In this document: one piece after another, positions 6,380 to 13,142 of the stretch
Numbering within the stretch: the stretch's first letter is position 1
Layout of the letters: every line of letters begins with the position of its first letter
DNA from: Bacillota bacterium
GTDB taxonomy: Bacteria; Bacillota_I; Bacilli_A; MOL361; Turicibacteraceae
Reading direction: 5' to 3'
NCBI GenBank assembly: GCA_003486705.1
Contig: DNGE01000057.1
Coordinates: 1-13,142, forward strand
DNA: 13,142 nucleotides
Notes under the pieces: generated by a model
Seen by the model: only the letters and a program-made list of their open reading frames with translations
What the model was told of the DNA's origin: nothing
The model's database searches: none
Made by a program: the position numbers and the translations under genes

Positions 6380-7810
6380 TTATTTCACTGCAACTTCTAA
6401 CGCTTCTTGAAGTTGTGTATCGAATTGTTTGTCTTTGATTTTTTCTCTTAACGCAAGTGTTAACGATTTTGCTGTTGCAGCATCAATCGTTCCTGTTTGA
6501 TCAAGATCATGATCTTTTTGGAATTGCTTTACAGCCGTTACTGTTGTTTGGTTGAAGTATCCATCTGTACGATCAATTGAATAATCTAACGTTTTTAAAA
6601 TGTCTTGAGCATTTTTAATTCCTACATCAACCATATCATATTCAAATGTTTTTCCATCTGTTAAGTACACTTGATAGAATGAATAGAAATCAGGGGCTTC
6701 AACTGTAATCGTTGGCTCTACTCCCACCTCATTAATCCAATTCATGTCTGGCGTTTTCCAAACTTGAGTGGTTAATTTTAATGATGAGTGATCATCAAGT
6801 GGCATTGAAACTTGAACCGTTCCTTTTCCGTAAGATGTCGTTCCTACTACATCAAACCCACCTGCTTCTTTCATTGCTGCAGCAAAGATTTCTGATGCTG
6901 AAGCACTTCCTTCATTAATTAACGTTGTCACTTTATAATCTTTTCCACTACCACTTGTTGTATATGTTTTACCTTGTTCATCTCTATTTTCAATGGTTGT
7001 AATATTTTTACCACTTGGTAAAAGGTAATCAACCATGTCAACAACACTTTGTAAATATCCACCCGAATTATTTCTCAAATCAACAATTAAAGAAGTCATA
7101 CCCTCTTTTTCTAACCCTTCAATTCCTTCTTTAAATTCATTCGCTGTATTTTCACCGAATGTCGTCACTTGTAAGTATCCAACTTTTTCACCTGAGATTT
7201 CAAGGATTTCTGTTTTAACAGTCTCTTGTGCAATCTCATCACGTGTTACTTCAATCTTAATTAATTCAGCATTTTCATCACGCTGAATACCAAGTGTCAC
7301 AGTTGTTCCTTTTTGACCTTTAATTTTATTCGTCACATCTTGTAGGTTTTGCCCTACTACATTTTCACCATCTACTTCAATGACCACATCATTAGCCATG
7401 ATTCCAGCTAAATCGGCTGGTGAATCTGGAAAAGCAGAAACAATAATTGTATACCCATTAATACTCGTTACCTCACAACCGATTCCTGAGTATTTCTCTT
7501 CTAAGTGTTCCATAAATGATGCGTAATCTTTTTGAGTAAAATACGTTGAATGTGGATCATCTAACGCAGCAATCATCCCCGAAATTGCTCCATCTATTAA
7601 CGCTTGATCATCCCCGCCATAAAAATAATGATACTCTTTTAACGCCTCGAACACTTGATTAATAGAAGCCGTCTCACCATATACTTCTGGTGCTATAATC
7701 GTTGATTGTTCCGTATTTCCTTTATAATTTAACGTAATTGTGGCAATCAAGGTTGCAACGACACCTAAAATAAAACCACCTATTCCCATCCATATTTTTT
7801 TCTTTTTCAT
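6380..7810 (-). CDS. ctpA: S41 family C-terminal processing peptidase (CtpA/CtpB type)
   Basis: Membrane-anchored serine protease that cleaves envelope proteins near their C-termini. It has a basic N-terminus and one transmembrane helix (about 7-28), a PDZ domain (about 103-190, with YSGIG at its start) that gates substrate access, the S41 catalytic core (about 200-365), and a C-terminal peptidoglycan-binding domain (about 395-455, AVKQFQKDHDL) that tethers it to the wall. The Ser-Lys-Gln catalytic residues are visible: S304 in GSASASE, K329 in SYGKGTVQ and Q333; their spacing of 25 and 4 equals that of B. subtilis CtpB from memory. The 476-residue length is normal for this architecture. ATG start with AAGGAG nine bases upstream. 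It is downstream of the ftsE-ftsX-M23 operon but separated by terminators and a 650-base spacer, so it is a separate unit. Envelope hydrolases are possible substrates by analogy with Gram-negative Prc, an inference. Confidence 0.95.
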   Translation of the reverse strand: MKKKKIWMGIGGFILGVVATLIATITLNYKGNTEQSTIIAPEVYGETASINQVFEALKEYHYFYGGDDQALIDGAISGMIAALDDPHSTYFTQKDYASFMEHLEEKYSGIGCEVTSINGYTIIVSAFPDSPADLAGIMANDVVIEVDGENVVGQNLQDVTNKIKGQKGTTVTLGIQRDENAELIKIEVTRDEIAQETVKTEILEISGEKVGYLQVTTFGENTANEFKEGIEGLEKEGMTSLIVDLRNNSGGYLQSVVDMVDYLLPSGKNITTIENRDEQGKTYTTSGSGKDYKVTTLINEGSASASEIFAAAMKEAGGFDVVGTTSYGKGTVQVSMPLDDHSSLKLTTQVWKTPDMNWINEVGVEPTITVEAPDFYSFYQVYLTDGKTFEYDMVDVGIKNAQDILKTLDYSIDRTDGYFNQTTVTAVKQFQKDHDLDQTGTIDAATAKSLTLALREKIKDKQFDTQLQEALEVAVK

Positions 7811-8163
7811 CCTATACCGCTCCTTTTCTTAATCGGTGTCTCACAATGCTCTCACGTTGAATCCCTTACAATAATATCCATTAAATTTCTATATTATACC
7901 TATCTATTTTATCAATTATTTTTATTTCTGTCATTGATTACATCGCATTATTTTAGTTTACCCAATTTTTATACAATTACTACAAAAATTAATTTAAATA
8001 TAAACACACTTCCCCTATGATTTAACCATCTATCAAGACTAAAATGTAATTTTATATTTTTAACTGCTCGCCTTAATTTTACAACATTTCCTTTTTAATC
8101 ACCTTTTTATCCAATATTATTATGAAAAATCATAAAAACCGACATGATACTGCATAGAACTTG
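7811..8163. other. AT-rich intergenic region upstream of ctpA
   Basis: It holds the ctpA leader with a TATAAT on the minus strand (7898-7893) about 83 bases before the start codon. No convincing -35 lies 17 bases upstream of it. The rest is very AT-rich, and I see no gene, RNA or repeat in it. Confidence 0.5.
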
Positions 8164-8175
8164 TCTAATTTGACA
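8164..8175 (+). promoter_or_regulatory. Promoter-like hexamers ahead of the small plus-strand frame
   Basis: TCTAAT (8164-8169) is a 5/6 match to a -10 and would give a leader of about 30 bases that includes the ribosome binding site. A partial -35, CCGACA (8139-8144), lies 19 bases upstream. An overlapping consensus TTGACA (8170-8175) lacks a good -10 and would start transcription too close to the ATG. Weak evidence in AT-rich DNA. Confidence 0.25.
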
Positions 8176-8206
8176 TATTAATACTAATTAAGTAAATGAA
8201 AGGCAG

Positions 8207-8356
8207 ATGGAATTCGTGTTGATTATTGTAAAGTTAATGTTTATTTTCTGCACTTTAGGATCAATGACAATGTTTTATGACTTTTTTATCTTATTTCACA
8301 AAAAAATGAATGAATTAAACCCACTTACTACACAAAATGAAACAAATATCGACTAG
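8207..8356 (+). CDS. Candidate small single-pass membrane protein (49 aa)
   Basis: The only plausible plus-strand gene in the window. From ATG 8207 the frame encodes 49 residues: a hydrophobic stretch (about 4-30, VLIIVKLMFIF ... FYDFFILF) followed by a polar tail starting HKK and ending in ETNID. By the positive-inside rule the tail would be cytoplasmic. Support comes from context: an AAAGG just upstream, and a perfect 17-bp hairpin starting 8 bases after the TAG stop. Against it: the spacing from AAAGG to ATG is only three bases, a later GTG (8216) is also possible, and hydrophobic short frames arise easily in AT-rich DNA. No known family recognised; a small-protein membrane regulator or toxin-like peptide cannot be told apart from a chance frame without homologues. 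Confidence 0.4.
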   Translation: MEFVLIIVKLMFIFCTLGSMTMFYDFFILFHKKMNELNPLTTQNETNID

Positions 8357-8363
8357 GTACTTA

Positions 8364-8418
8364 AAAAGACCTTTATCTCAAAAAAGAAGTGCATTCCTTT
8401 ATGAGATAAAGGTCTTTT
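8364..8418 (+). terminator. Perfect 17-bp inverted repeat, terminator of the small plus-strand unit
   Basis: Bases 8364-8380 pair perfectly with 8402-8418 around a 21-base loop whose ends can pair further (AAAG with CTTT). The plus strand ends in GGTCTTTT, a short T-run. It begins eight bases after the stop of the small frame, and the minus-strand gene already has its own terminator at 8426-8462. That argues for a plus-strand transcript here. Confidence 0.6.
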
Positions 8419-8425
8419 ACATAAG

Positions 8426-8462
8426 AAAAAGCTAATTCCAAATGAATAGGAATTAGCTTTTT
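8426..8462 (-). terminator. Bidirectional terminator after the M23 peptidase gene
   Basis: A perfect 14-bp inverted repeat (8426-8439 with 8449-8462) contains GCTAATTCC/GGAATTAGC flanked by A5 and T5, with a 9-base loop. It begins five bases after the stop codon at 8468 and should work on both strands, so it also backs up the plus-strand hairpin beside it. Confidence 0.85.
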
Positions 8463-8467
8463 CTTTA

Positions 8468-9625
8468 TTACCAACGAGATGGGAAGTTAATTAATTGACG
8501 AGGATTTATAGCGTATGGATAGTTATAATATCCTTCGTAAATTTCAAAGTGTAAATGAGCTCCAAAGGAATTCCCCGTATTTCCCATGGTCCCTAGTTTT
8601 TGTCCTTTTGAAACTTGTTGACCAACTGATACAAGCGGTGATGTATGCATGTGTGCATACACCGTTGTATAGATTTTACCACCCATATTATGTGTAATCA
8701 TAACGTAATTACCGTAAGCGACATGGTATCCTGCGCGAACAACAGTACCTGCAGCTGAGGCAATAACAGCTGTTGACGTATCACCATAGTTAGCTAAGTC
8801 AATACCTGTATGGTTCGTATAGCACATATACTCACAACTTACATAACCTGTTGCCAGTGGAATTCCAAATCCGCCAGTAGTCTGCGAAACGATTAATTTC
8901 TTTTGCTCTTCGGCAATACTAATAATTTCAGCAGCAGATAAGCGTTCGCTTTCTAAAGCTTGAATTTCTTGAACTAATGAAGCTTTTTGTTGCTCTAATT
9001 TTTGTTCATAAGCGACTAAATTAGCCTGTTCTTGTTCAACACTAACTTTTGCCGCAGCTAGTTCTTCTTTTTGAACATTTAACTGATTCATTAAAGCTTG
9101 TTGTTGAGTGACTAATTCTTTTAGTTCATCCATCTTTTGTGAATCACTTTCAGCAAAATGGTTAACAACTTGTAAACGGCGAATAAAGTCTATGATGCTT
9201 GAAGACTCTGATAAAACATCTAAAATTGTATTTGTTTTTGATAAACGTTGAGACACTCGCATGCGTGTTCCAACAACTTCTTTTAATTCTGAAATTTCAA
9301 TATCTAAGGCTGCAATTTCTTCTTCTGCCTTCACCATTGCAATTTCTGTTGTTTTAATCTTACTTTGTAAGTCAGAAATAGATTTTTCAGTTGCATCAAT
9401 TTTATCTAAAATTGCGCCTAAATTATCTTCAACCTCATCCAACTCAGTTTGTGTTTGGTTTTGTTGATCAGTAAGTCCTGAGATTTGATCTTTTGCATCA
9501 TTAATTAAGGCGTCACATTGTGCCTGTGTGGTACACGTAACAGATGCTTCAATATTTAAGGCTTGCCCTGTGGTTATGAAAAGACTGACAAGCATTCCGA
9601 CACGTAAAATGATTTTTTTCGTCAC
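8468..9625 (-). CDS. Secreted coiled-coil M23 (LytM) peptidoglycan hydrolase, probable FtsEX partner
   Basis: Exported murein endopeptidase, often annotated as EnvC-like. Signal peptide at residues 1 to about 22 or 28, then a long coiled coil (about 38-245). Residues 139-175 (SSSIIDFIRRLQVV ...) resemble the N-terminal coiled-coil region of PcsB and CwlO, the FtsEX-controlled hydrolases of streptococci and Bacillus. The M23 domain (about 255-385) has its zinc and catalytic residues: H272 and D276 in HTGID, H325 in YAHMH, H357 and H359 in HLHFE. It is therefore predicted active, unlike degenerate E. coli EnvC. A C31/C37 pair and a C264/C268 pair just before the first zinc ligand could form disulfides. 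GTG start with AAAGGGGG seven bases upstream; no nearby ATG keeps the signal peptide whole. It follows ftsX by 61 bases with no terminator between, so it is cotranscribed with ftsEX. Control by FtsEX is inferred from order and domains. Confidence 0.92.
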   Translation of the reverse strand: MTKKIILRVGMLVSLFITTGQALNIEASVTCTTQAQCDALINDAKDQISGLTDQQNQTQTELDEVEDNLGAILDKIDATEKSISDLQSKIKTTEIAMVKAEEEIAALDIEISELKEVVGTRMRVSQRLSKTNTILDVLSESSSIIDFIRRLQVVNHFAESDSQKMDELKELVTQQQALMNQLNVQKEELAAAKVSVEQEQANLVAYEQKLEQQKASLVQEIQALESERLSAAEIISIAEEQKKLIVSQTTGGFGIPLATGYVSCEYMCYTNHTGIDLANYGDTSTAVIASAAGTVVRAGYHVAYGNYVMITHNMGGKIYTTVYAHMHTSPLVSVGQQVSKGQKLGTMGNTGNSFGAHLHFEIYEGYYNYPYAINPRQLINFPSRW

Positions 9626-9686
9626 TACTGTTCCCCCTTTCAGTAAAGTTGAGTGTTCATTTTTATTTCAAAAGTCTATTTTTTAC

Positions 9687-10613
9687 TTAAACTTTTAATG
9701 CATGCTTAATAACTGCTAAATAACTTCCGATTAATGAAATAACAATTGAAATAATTGCAATCCCAAATCCTAATTCATAAACAAATGGTAATGGTGTAAT
9801 TAATTGAAGCATTGGAATAACCATTTGGCCTTCCATGACTTGATATAACCATTGGTAACCATATACTGTTAATAACGTTGGAATAATAGCACCAAAGATA
9901 CCGATTATTAATCCTTCAATCACAAATGGAACGACCACATAAGTTGCAGATGCTCCAACTAATTTCATAATTGCTAATTCATGACGACGTGCGTAAATCG
10001 TTAGCTTGATTGTATTTTGGATTAAGAACACGGCTAAGACTAATAAAACGAGCACGACAACAGAGAAAATCTTACGAATCATATTTGTAATATTTGCAAA
10101 TGATGCTAGTGATGATTCTTCACCATAGTCTACAAAATCGATGTGATCCATTGTTTCGATTGTTTTAGCAACTGCATCGACGTGGTTAACGTCAACTGTT
10201 GTCACAACTAATGAATCCACTAATGGATTCTCATCACTTGTACTTTCAAAGAAAGTAGCTAGCTCAGGATCATCTGATGAAATACGACTAATAAAGTCTT
10301 CATAACCTTCTTCTTTTGTATAATGGTCGACCTCTACAACATACGCATCGTTTGTAATAGCTTCGATTGTTTGCTCAATTTCTTCTTCCGTTGCTTCCTT
10401 TGTAAATTCAACGAAGATTTTAATTTCGCTTTCTAATTGTGTTGTAAATTCTCTTGTGTTATAAGCGAATAATACGAATACTGCACATAAACTTAACGTA
10501 ATAGTCAGTGTAATAACTGATGACACTGACATAAATAAATTCTGGTAAATACTTTTAAATCCATCACGAATGAATCGGGATAGTTGTCTAAAAAACGTTC
10601 TAATTAGTTTCAT
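9687..10613 (-). CDS. ftsX: Cell division protein FtsX, ABC-type permease
   Basis: Membrane half of the FtsEX complex, which uses ATP to switch on peptidoglycan hydrolases rather than to transport a solute. Of 308 residues, a basic amphipathic N-terminus precedes TM1 (about 29-50). An extracellular domain (about 52-178, acidic, strands such as EIKIFVEFTKEA) would contact the hydrolase. TM2 (180-200), TM3 (226-252) and TM4 (280-302) follow. The cytoplasmic segment YARRHELAIMKLVGA (207-221) is the conserved coupling region that meets FtsE. Length and topology are typical. Its ATG lies 14 bases inside the end of ftsE, with GAGGTGAAGGG upstream, indicating translational coupling. The secreted M23 peptidase directly downstream is the probable partner. 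No missing segment is visible. Confidence 0.96.
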   Translation of the reverse strand: MKLIRTFFRQLSRFIRDGFKSIYQNLFMSVSSVITLTITLSLCAVFVLFAYNTREFTTQLESEIKIFVEFTKEATEEEIEQTIEAITNDAYVVEVDHYTKEEGYEDFISRISSDDPELATFFESTSDENPLVDSLVVTTVDVNHVDAVAKTIETMDHIDFVDYGEESSLASFANITNMIRKIFSVVVLVLLVLAVFLIQNTIKLTIYARRHELAIMKLVGASATYVVVPFVIEGLIIGIFGAIIPTLLTVYGYQWLYQVMEGQMVIPMLQLITPLPFVYELGFGIAIISIVISLIGSYLAVIKHALKV

Positions 10614-11283
10614 AATATCCCTTCACCTCTTCATTAAAAATTGTTCCATGATCAATCGTTAATACACGACAATCTTTATCGAAGATTAATTCATGATCAT
10701 GTGTCGCCATAATAATGGTTTTACCTTCAGCATTTAGATTTTTTAAAATTGAAATAATTAAATTTGAATTTTCTGGATCTAAATTTCCTGTCGGCTCATC
10801 CGCAATAATAATGCTTGGATCATTTGCAATAGCACGAGCAATCGCAACACGCTGCTGTTCCCCACCCGATAACTGATTTGGATAGAATCTCATTTTATTT
10901 TGCAATCCAACTTTTGTTAAAGCATCAATTGCTTTTTGACGAACTTCTTCGCGTGGAAGTCCTATAACTTCTAAGACAAAGGCAACATTTTGGTAGACTG
11001 TCATTTTATCTAACAGTTTAAAGTCTTGGAAAACAACCCCAATTTCACGTCTTAATTTTGAAATCTTTGTACGACGTAAACTCGTCACATCTTTCCCATT
11101 AACAATAATCTTTCCACCTGTAGCTTTTTCTTGACGATTAATCATTTTTAAAAACGTTGATTTACCGGCACCACTCGGTCCAATAATAAAAATAAATTCA
11201 CCGTCTTCAATCGTATTATTTATATTGTGAAGGCCAATGACACCATTGACATACTTTTTATTTACATTAATAAATTCAATCAT
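10600..11283 (-). CDS. ftsE: Cell division ATP-binding protein FtsE
   Basis: ATPase of the FtsEX complex. Numbered from ATG 11283 (227 aa): Walker A GPSGAGKST 35-43, Q-loop Q86, signature LSGGEQQR 138-145, Walker B IIIADE 158-163 with catalytic E163, and H-loop H195 in MATHDHE. All are intact. Start choice: an in-frame GTG at 11293-11295 would add MGIK, but that GTG is part of the AGGTGGGG ribosome binding site placed six bases before ATG 11283, and the family normally begins MIEF or MIE, as here. A weaker AGGAG before the GTG leaves some doubt. First gene of the ftsE-ftsX-M23 operon, with a promoter directly upstream and a TAG stop overlapping ftsX. It stands alone from luxS, whose terminator and a 450-base spacer intervene. 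Confidence 0.96.
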   Translation of the reverse strand: MIEFINVNKKYVNGVIGLHNINNTIEDGEFIFIIGPSGAGKSTFLKMINRQEKATGGKIIVNGKDVTSLRRTKISKLRREIGVVFQDFKLLDKMTVYQNVAFVLEVIGLPREEVRQKAIDALTKVGLQNKMRFYPNQLSGGEQQRVAIARAIANDPSIIIADEPTGNLDPENSNLIISILKNLNAEGKTIIMATHDHELIFDKDCRVLTIDHGTIFNEEVKGYYETN

Positions 11284-11317
11284 TTTTATCCCCACCTATC
11301 TCCTGAGATTATACATC

Positions 11318-11350
11318 ATTATATCATAAGAACAGACTTATATTTTTCAA
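11318..11350 (-). promoter_or_regulatory. Candidate promoter of the ftsEX-M23 operon
   Basis: On the minus strand TTGAAA (11350-11345) is followed after 16 bases by TATGAT (11328-11323). This runs into TGATATAAT (11326-11318), a full extended -10. Either -10 gives a leader of about 30 bases containing the ribosome binding site. Confidence 0.5.
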
Positions 11351-11737
11351 CGCTCGACAATTACCAACAATTACAACGGATAATTTTATAATATTTTGAG
11401 CATTTAAAACCCTTTATCTTCTATATAAACTAAATTAAAGAAAAACACTGTGTTTTTTCCCATAAAACTAATTATATGTTAGCGCTTCAGTATTAAGTGT
11501 TGTTGTTATTCCATTTTTAATGGATACTAAATTCATGATGTCGTTTTATTTGATATTTTTTCGATTTTATTCATATCTTATAATATTTTATCATATATTA
11601 GAAAGATGTAGTACCTTAAAAATGGTTATATTTAGCTTTATAGGGTGGTAATTTTTTCATATACTGTAAGTTTTTAACCATTTAACAACTCGATTGTTAA
11701 GATGGTGTTAAGTTTTAATAAAATATTAATATTTCAG
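11351..11737. other. AT-rich spacer between luxS terminator and the ftsE promoter
   Basis: No gene with a ribosome binding site is visible on either strand. At 11441-11457 there is an inverted repeat, AAAAACAC-T-GTGTTTTT, of perfect 8-bp arms around one base. It lies about 95-120 bases upstream of the ftsE -35 and could bind a regulator. The remainder looks like unconstrained AT-rich DNA. Confidence 0.45.
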
Positions 11738-11782
11738 AAAAAAAAGTGCCTGACTCCTCCCGTAAGGAAGAAATCAAGCACT
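11738..11782 (-). terminator. Rho-independent terminator after luxS
   Basis: On the minus strand AGTGCTTGA (11782-11774) pairs with TCAGGCACT (11753-11745), one G-U pair included. An inner CTTCC/GGGAG stem is capped by TTAC, and the structure is followed by eight T. It begins about 10 bases past the luxS stop. Confidence 0.9.
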
Positions 11783-11791
11783 CTTGTTTTA

Positions 11792-12271
11792 TTATGCTGG
11801 ATAATTTAAATTTGCATCTGTTAATTGATTTAATGTATTGTCTAAGAAAAGCTTCGCTTCATATTTTGCCATTGGTAAATTCATATCTAAGAAGTTTCCG
11901 CAATCACGTGAACTAGCGCCTGGAATTTCACCTTCATAATTGGCGATAAACTCAAATGTTTCAGTGATTAACTGAACAGCATCTTGTGATGTTTTATCAC
12001 CTTTTAAGATTAAGTAAAATCCTGTACGACATCCCATTGGACCAAAGTAAACAACGTCATCCGCTTCTTGTGGATGATTGCGTAAGTATGTTGCCGCTAA
12101 GTGCTCCATGGCATGAATCTCAGCTGTATTCATAACGGGTTCACGGTTTGGTAATTTGGTACGAATATCAAATGTGGTTACCATTTCATTCCCAATTGCA
12201 TCTTGTCTTGAAACGTAAATCCCTCTTAATAAGTCATCGTGATTGACAGTGAAACTTGGAATCTTTTTCAT
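11792..12271 (-). CDS. luxS: S-ribosylhomocysteine lyase LuxS
   Basis: Cytoplasmic metalloenzyme of the activated methyl cycle that splits S-ribosylhomocysteine into homocysteine and DPD, the precursor of autoinducer-2. The HxxEH metal motif HAMEH (53-57) gives H53 and H57 as metal ligands and E56 as general base. C81 in GPMGCRTGFY matches the catalytic cysteine (C84 in B. subtilis), and C124 in SRDCGNF is the third metal ligand. 159 residues is full length for the family. ATG start with a very strong GAGGAGG site about six bases upstream. It starts only 40 bases after prfB with no terminator between, so it is probably cotranscribed. Its pathway partner mtnN (pfs), which makes the substrate, is not in the window. 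Whether the cell uses AI-2 as a signal or only detoxifies the intermediate cannot be told. Confidence 0.97.
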   Translation of the reverse strand: MKKIPSFTVNHDDLLRGIYVSRQDAIGNEMVTTFDIRTKLPNREPVMNTAEIHAMEHLAATYLRNHPQEADDVVYFGPMGCRTGFYLILKGDKTSQDAVQLITETFEFIANYEGEIPGASSRDCGNFLDMNLPMAKYEAKLFLDNTLNQLTDANLNYPA

Positions 12272-12311
12272 ATAGTTGCCTCCTCAAGTGGTTAAATATT
12301 CTATGGTGTTC

Positions 12312-13142
12312 TTATTTATCAATACTATATCGCAAATAGGCGTCAACAAATCCGTCTAAATCTCCGTCCATGACCGCTTGTGTATTTCCGACTTCATGAC
12401 TTGTGCGGTGATCTTTAACTAATGAGTATGGGTGGAAAACATATGAACGAATCTGGCTTCCCCAACCAATTTCTTTGACCTCACCACGAATTTTTGCAAG
12501 TTCAGCCTCTTGTTCTTCAAGCTTACGTTGATATAATTTTGTTTTTAACATTTCCATGGCCGCTTCACGGTTTTTAATTTGTGAACGTTGATTTTGGCAA
12601 GTCACGATAACATTCGTTGGAATGTGCGTAATACGGACGGCAGAATCAGTTGTATTAATATGCTGACCTCCTGCACCACTTGCACGGTATGTATCTATTT
12701 TAATATCTTCTGTGCGAATTTCAATATCGATGTTACCTGTAAATTCTGGCATGACATCACAAGAACAGAATGACGTATGACGGCGTCCGCCAGAATCAAA
12801 CGGTGAAATGCGAACTAAACGGTGAACGCCTTTTTCGGCTTTTAAATAACCGTAGGCATTTGTCCCTTTAACTTTAAACGTCACACTTTTAATTCCCGCT
12901 TCTTCACCAACTAAATAATCTAAAACTTCAACTTTAAACCCTTTTTGTTCAGCATAACGCGTGTACATACGGTATAACATTTCGCCCCAATCTTGAGACT
13001 CAGTTCCACCTGCACCTGGGTGTAATTCAATAATCGCATTGTTAGCATCATAAGGTCCGCTTAATAAAATTTCTAACTCAAATTTATTTAACGCGCCTGA
13101 AACATCTTTAATTTGCTCTTCTAGCTCAGCTTGTAAATCTTC
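12312..13142 (-). CDS. prfB: Peptide chain release factor 2 (RF2), C-terminal part
   Basis: Releases the finished polypeptide at UGA and UAA codons. The frame stays open to the window edge, so 276 residues (domains 2 to 4) are seen and the N-terminal domain lies outside. In order: GAGGTESQDW (a conserved RF motif, encoded at about 12990-13020), the stop-codon reading motif SPF (12798-12806), and GGQ, which enters the peptidyl-transferase centre (12663-12671), within RASGAGGQHIN. The SPF motif separates RF2 from RF1, which has PxT. The residue equivalent to E. coli 246 is Ala, the common state. The ATG at 12978-12980 is internal and not a start, since upstream codons match the family without a break. 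The programmed +1 frameshift site usual in prfB would be off the window, so its presence cannot be judged. Stop TAA. Confidence 0.97.
   Translation of the reverse strand, partial: EDLQAELEEQIKDVSGALNKFELEILLSGPYDANNAIIELHPGAGGTESQDWGEMLYRMYTRYAEQKGFKVEVLDYLVGEEAGIKSVTFKVKGTNAYGYLKAEKGVHRLVRISPFDSGGRRHTSFCSCDVMPEFTGNIDIEIRTEDIKIDTYRASGAGGQHINTTDSAVRITHIPTNVIVTCQNQRSQIKNREAAMEMLKTKLYQRKLEEQEAELAKIRGEVKEIGWGSQIRSYVFHPYSLVKDHRTSHEVGNTQAVMDGDLDGFVDAYLRYSIDK

Noticed and set aside
11535..11651. Plus-strand 38-codon open frame between luxS and ftsE
   Set aside because: No ribosome binding site, very AT-rich, hydrophobic composition expected by chance, and no terminator after it.
12312..12980. A shorter RF2-like protein starting at ATG 12980
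   Set aside because: Codons upstream of this ATG stay open to the window edge and encode GAGGTESQDW and other conserved RF2 sequence, so this is the middle of prfB.
1..13142. Mobile element, CRISPR array, tRNA, rRNA, toxin-antitoxin or defence island
   Set aside because: I found no transposase, integrase, regularly spaced repeats, tRNA-like cloverleaf or defence gene. The content is housekeeping plus one small candidate gene.

Overview
The window is ordinary chromosomal DNA from an AT-rich, low-GC Bacillota. Every recognisable gene lies on the minus strand, so transcription runs from high to low coordinates. Strong Shine-Dalgarno sites, GTG starts and hairpin plus T-run terminators fit this group. 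The RlmCD protein resembles the Bacillus subtilis protein closely from memory. The gene mix (ftsEX with an M23 hydrolase, a one-chain serine dehydratase, luxS) would fit an Erysipelotrichia-like lineage such as Turicibacter, but that placement is a low-confidence guess.

Layout in transcription order. The 3' part of prfB (release factor 2) enters at the right edge and continues beyond it. It is followed after 40 bases by luxS, and the pair ends at a strong terminator (11738-11782). After about 450 bases of AT-rich spacer comes ftsE-ftsX, overlapping by 14 bases, then a secreted coiled-coil M23 peptidase that ends at a bidirectional terminator. These three form a cell-division and wall-remodelling operon. 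A spacer of about 650 bases follows, holding a candidate plus-strand gene for a 49-residue membrane protein with its own hairpin. Next is ctpA, an S41 processing protease with PDZ and peptidoglycan-binding domains. Then uvrB, preceded by a long, strongly foldable leader and a perfect 20-bp palindrome directly upstream of its ribosome binding site. Then come a single-chain iron-sulfur L-serine dehydratase, an unrecognised membrane-anchored protein, and rlmCD, which ends at a terminator near the left edge.

Functional links. FtsE and FtsX form an ABC-type complex that probably controls the M23 hydrolase outside the membrane; CtpA may process envelope proteins in the same compartment. The prfB-ftsEX-hydrolase-ctpA-uvrB order is a familiar Bacillota arrangement, and luxS is the unexpected member. 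Three genes (rlmCD, uvrB, ftsE) have an upstream in-frame GTG that gives a longer frame, but the ribosome binding sites favour shorter proteins.

I found no rRNA, tRNA, insertion sequence, prophage, CRISPR array or defence system. The points most worth following up are the small plus-strand gene, the uvrB palindrome and leader, and the luxS location.
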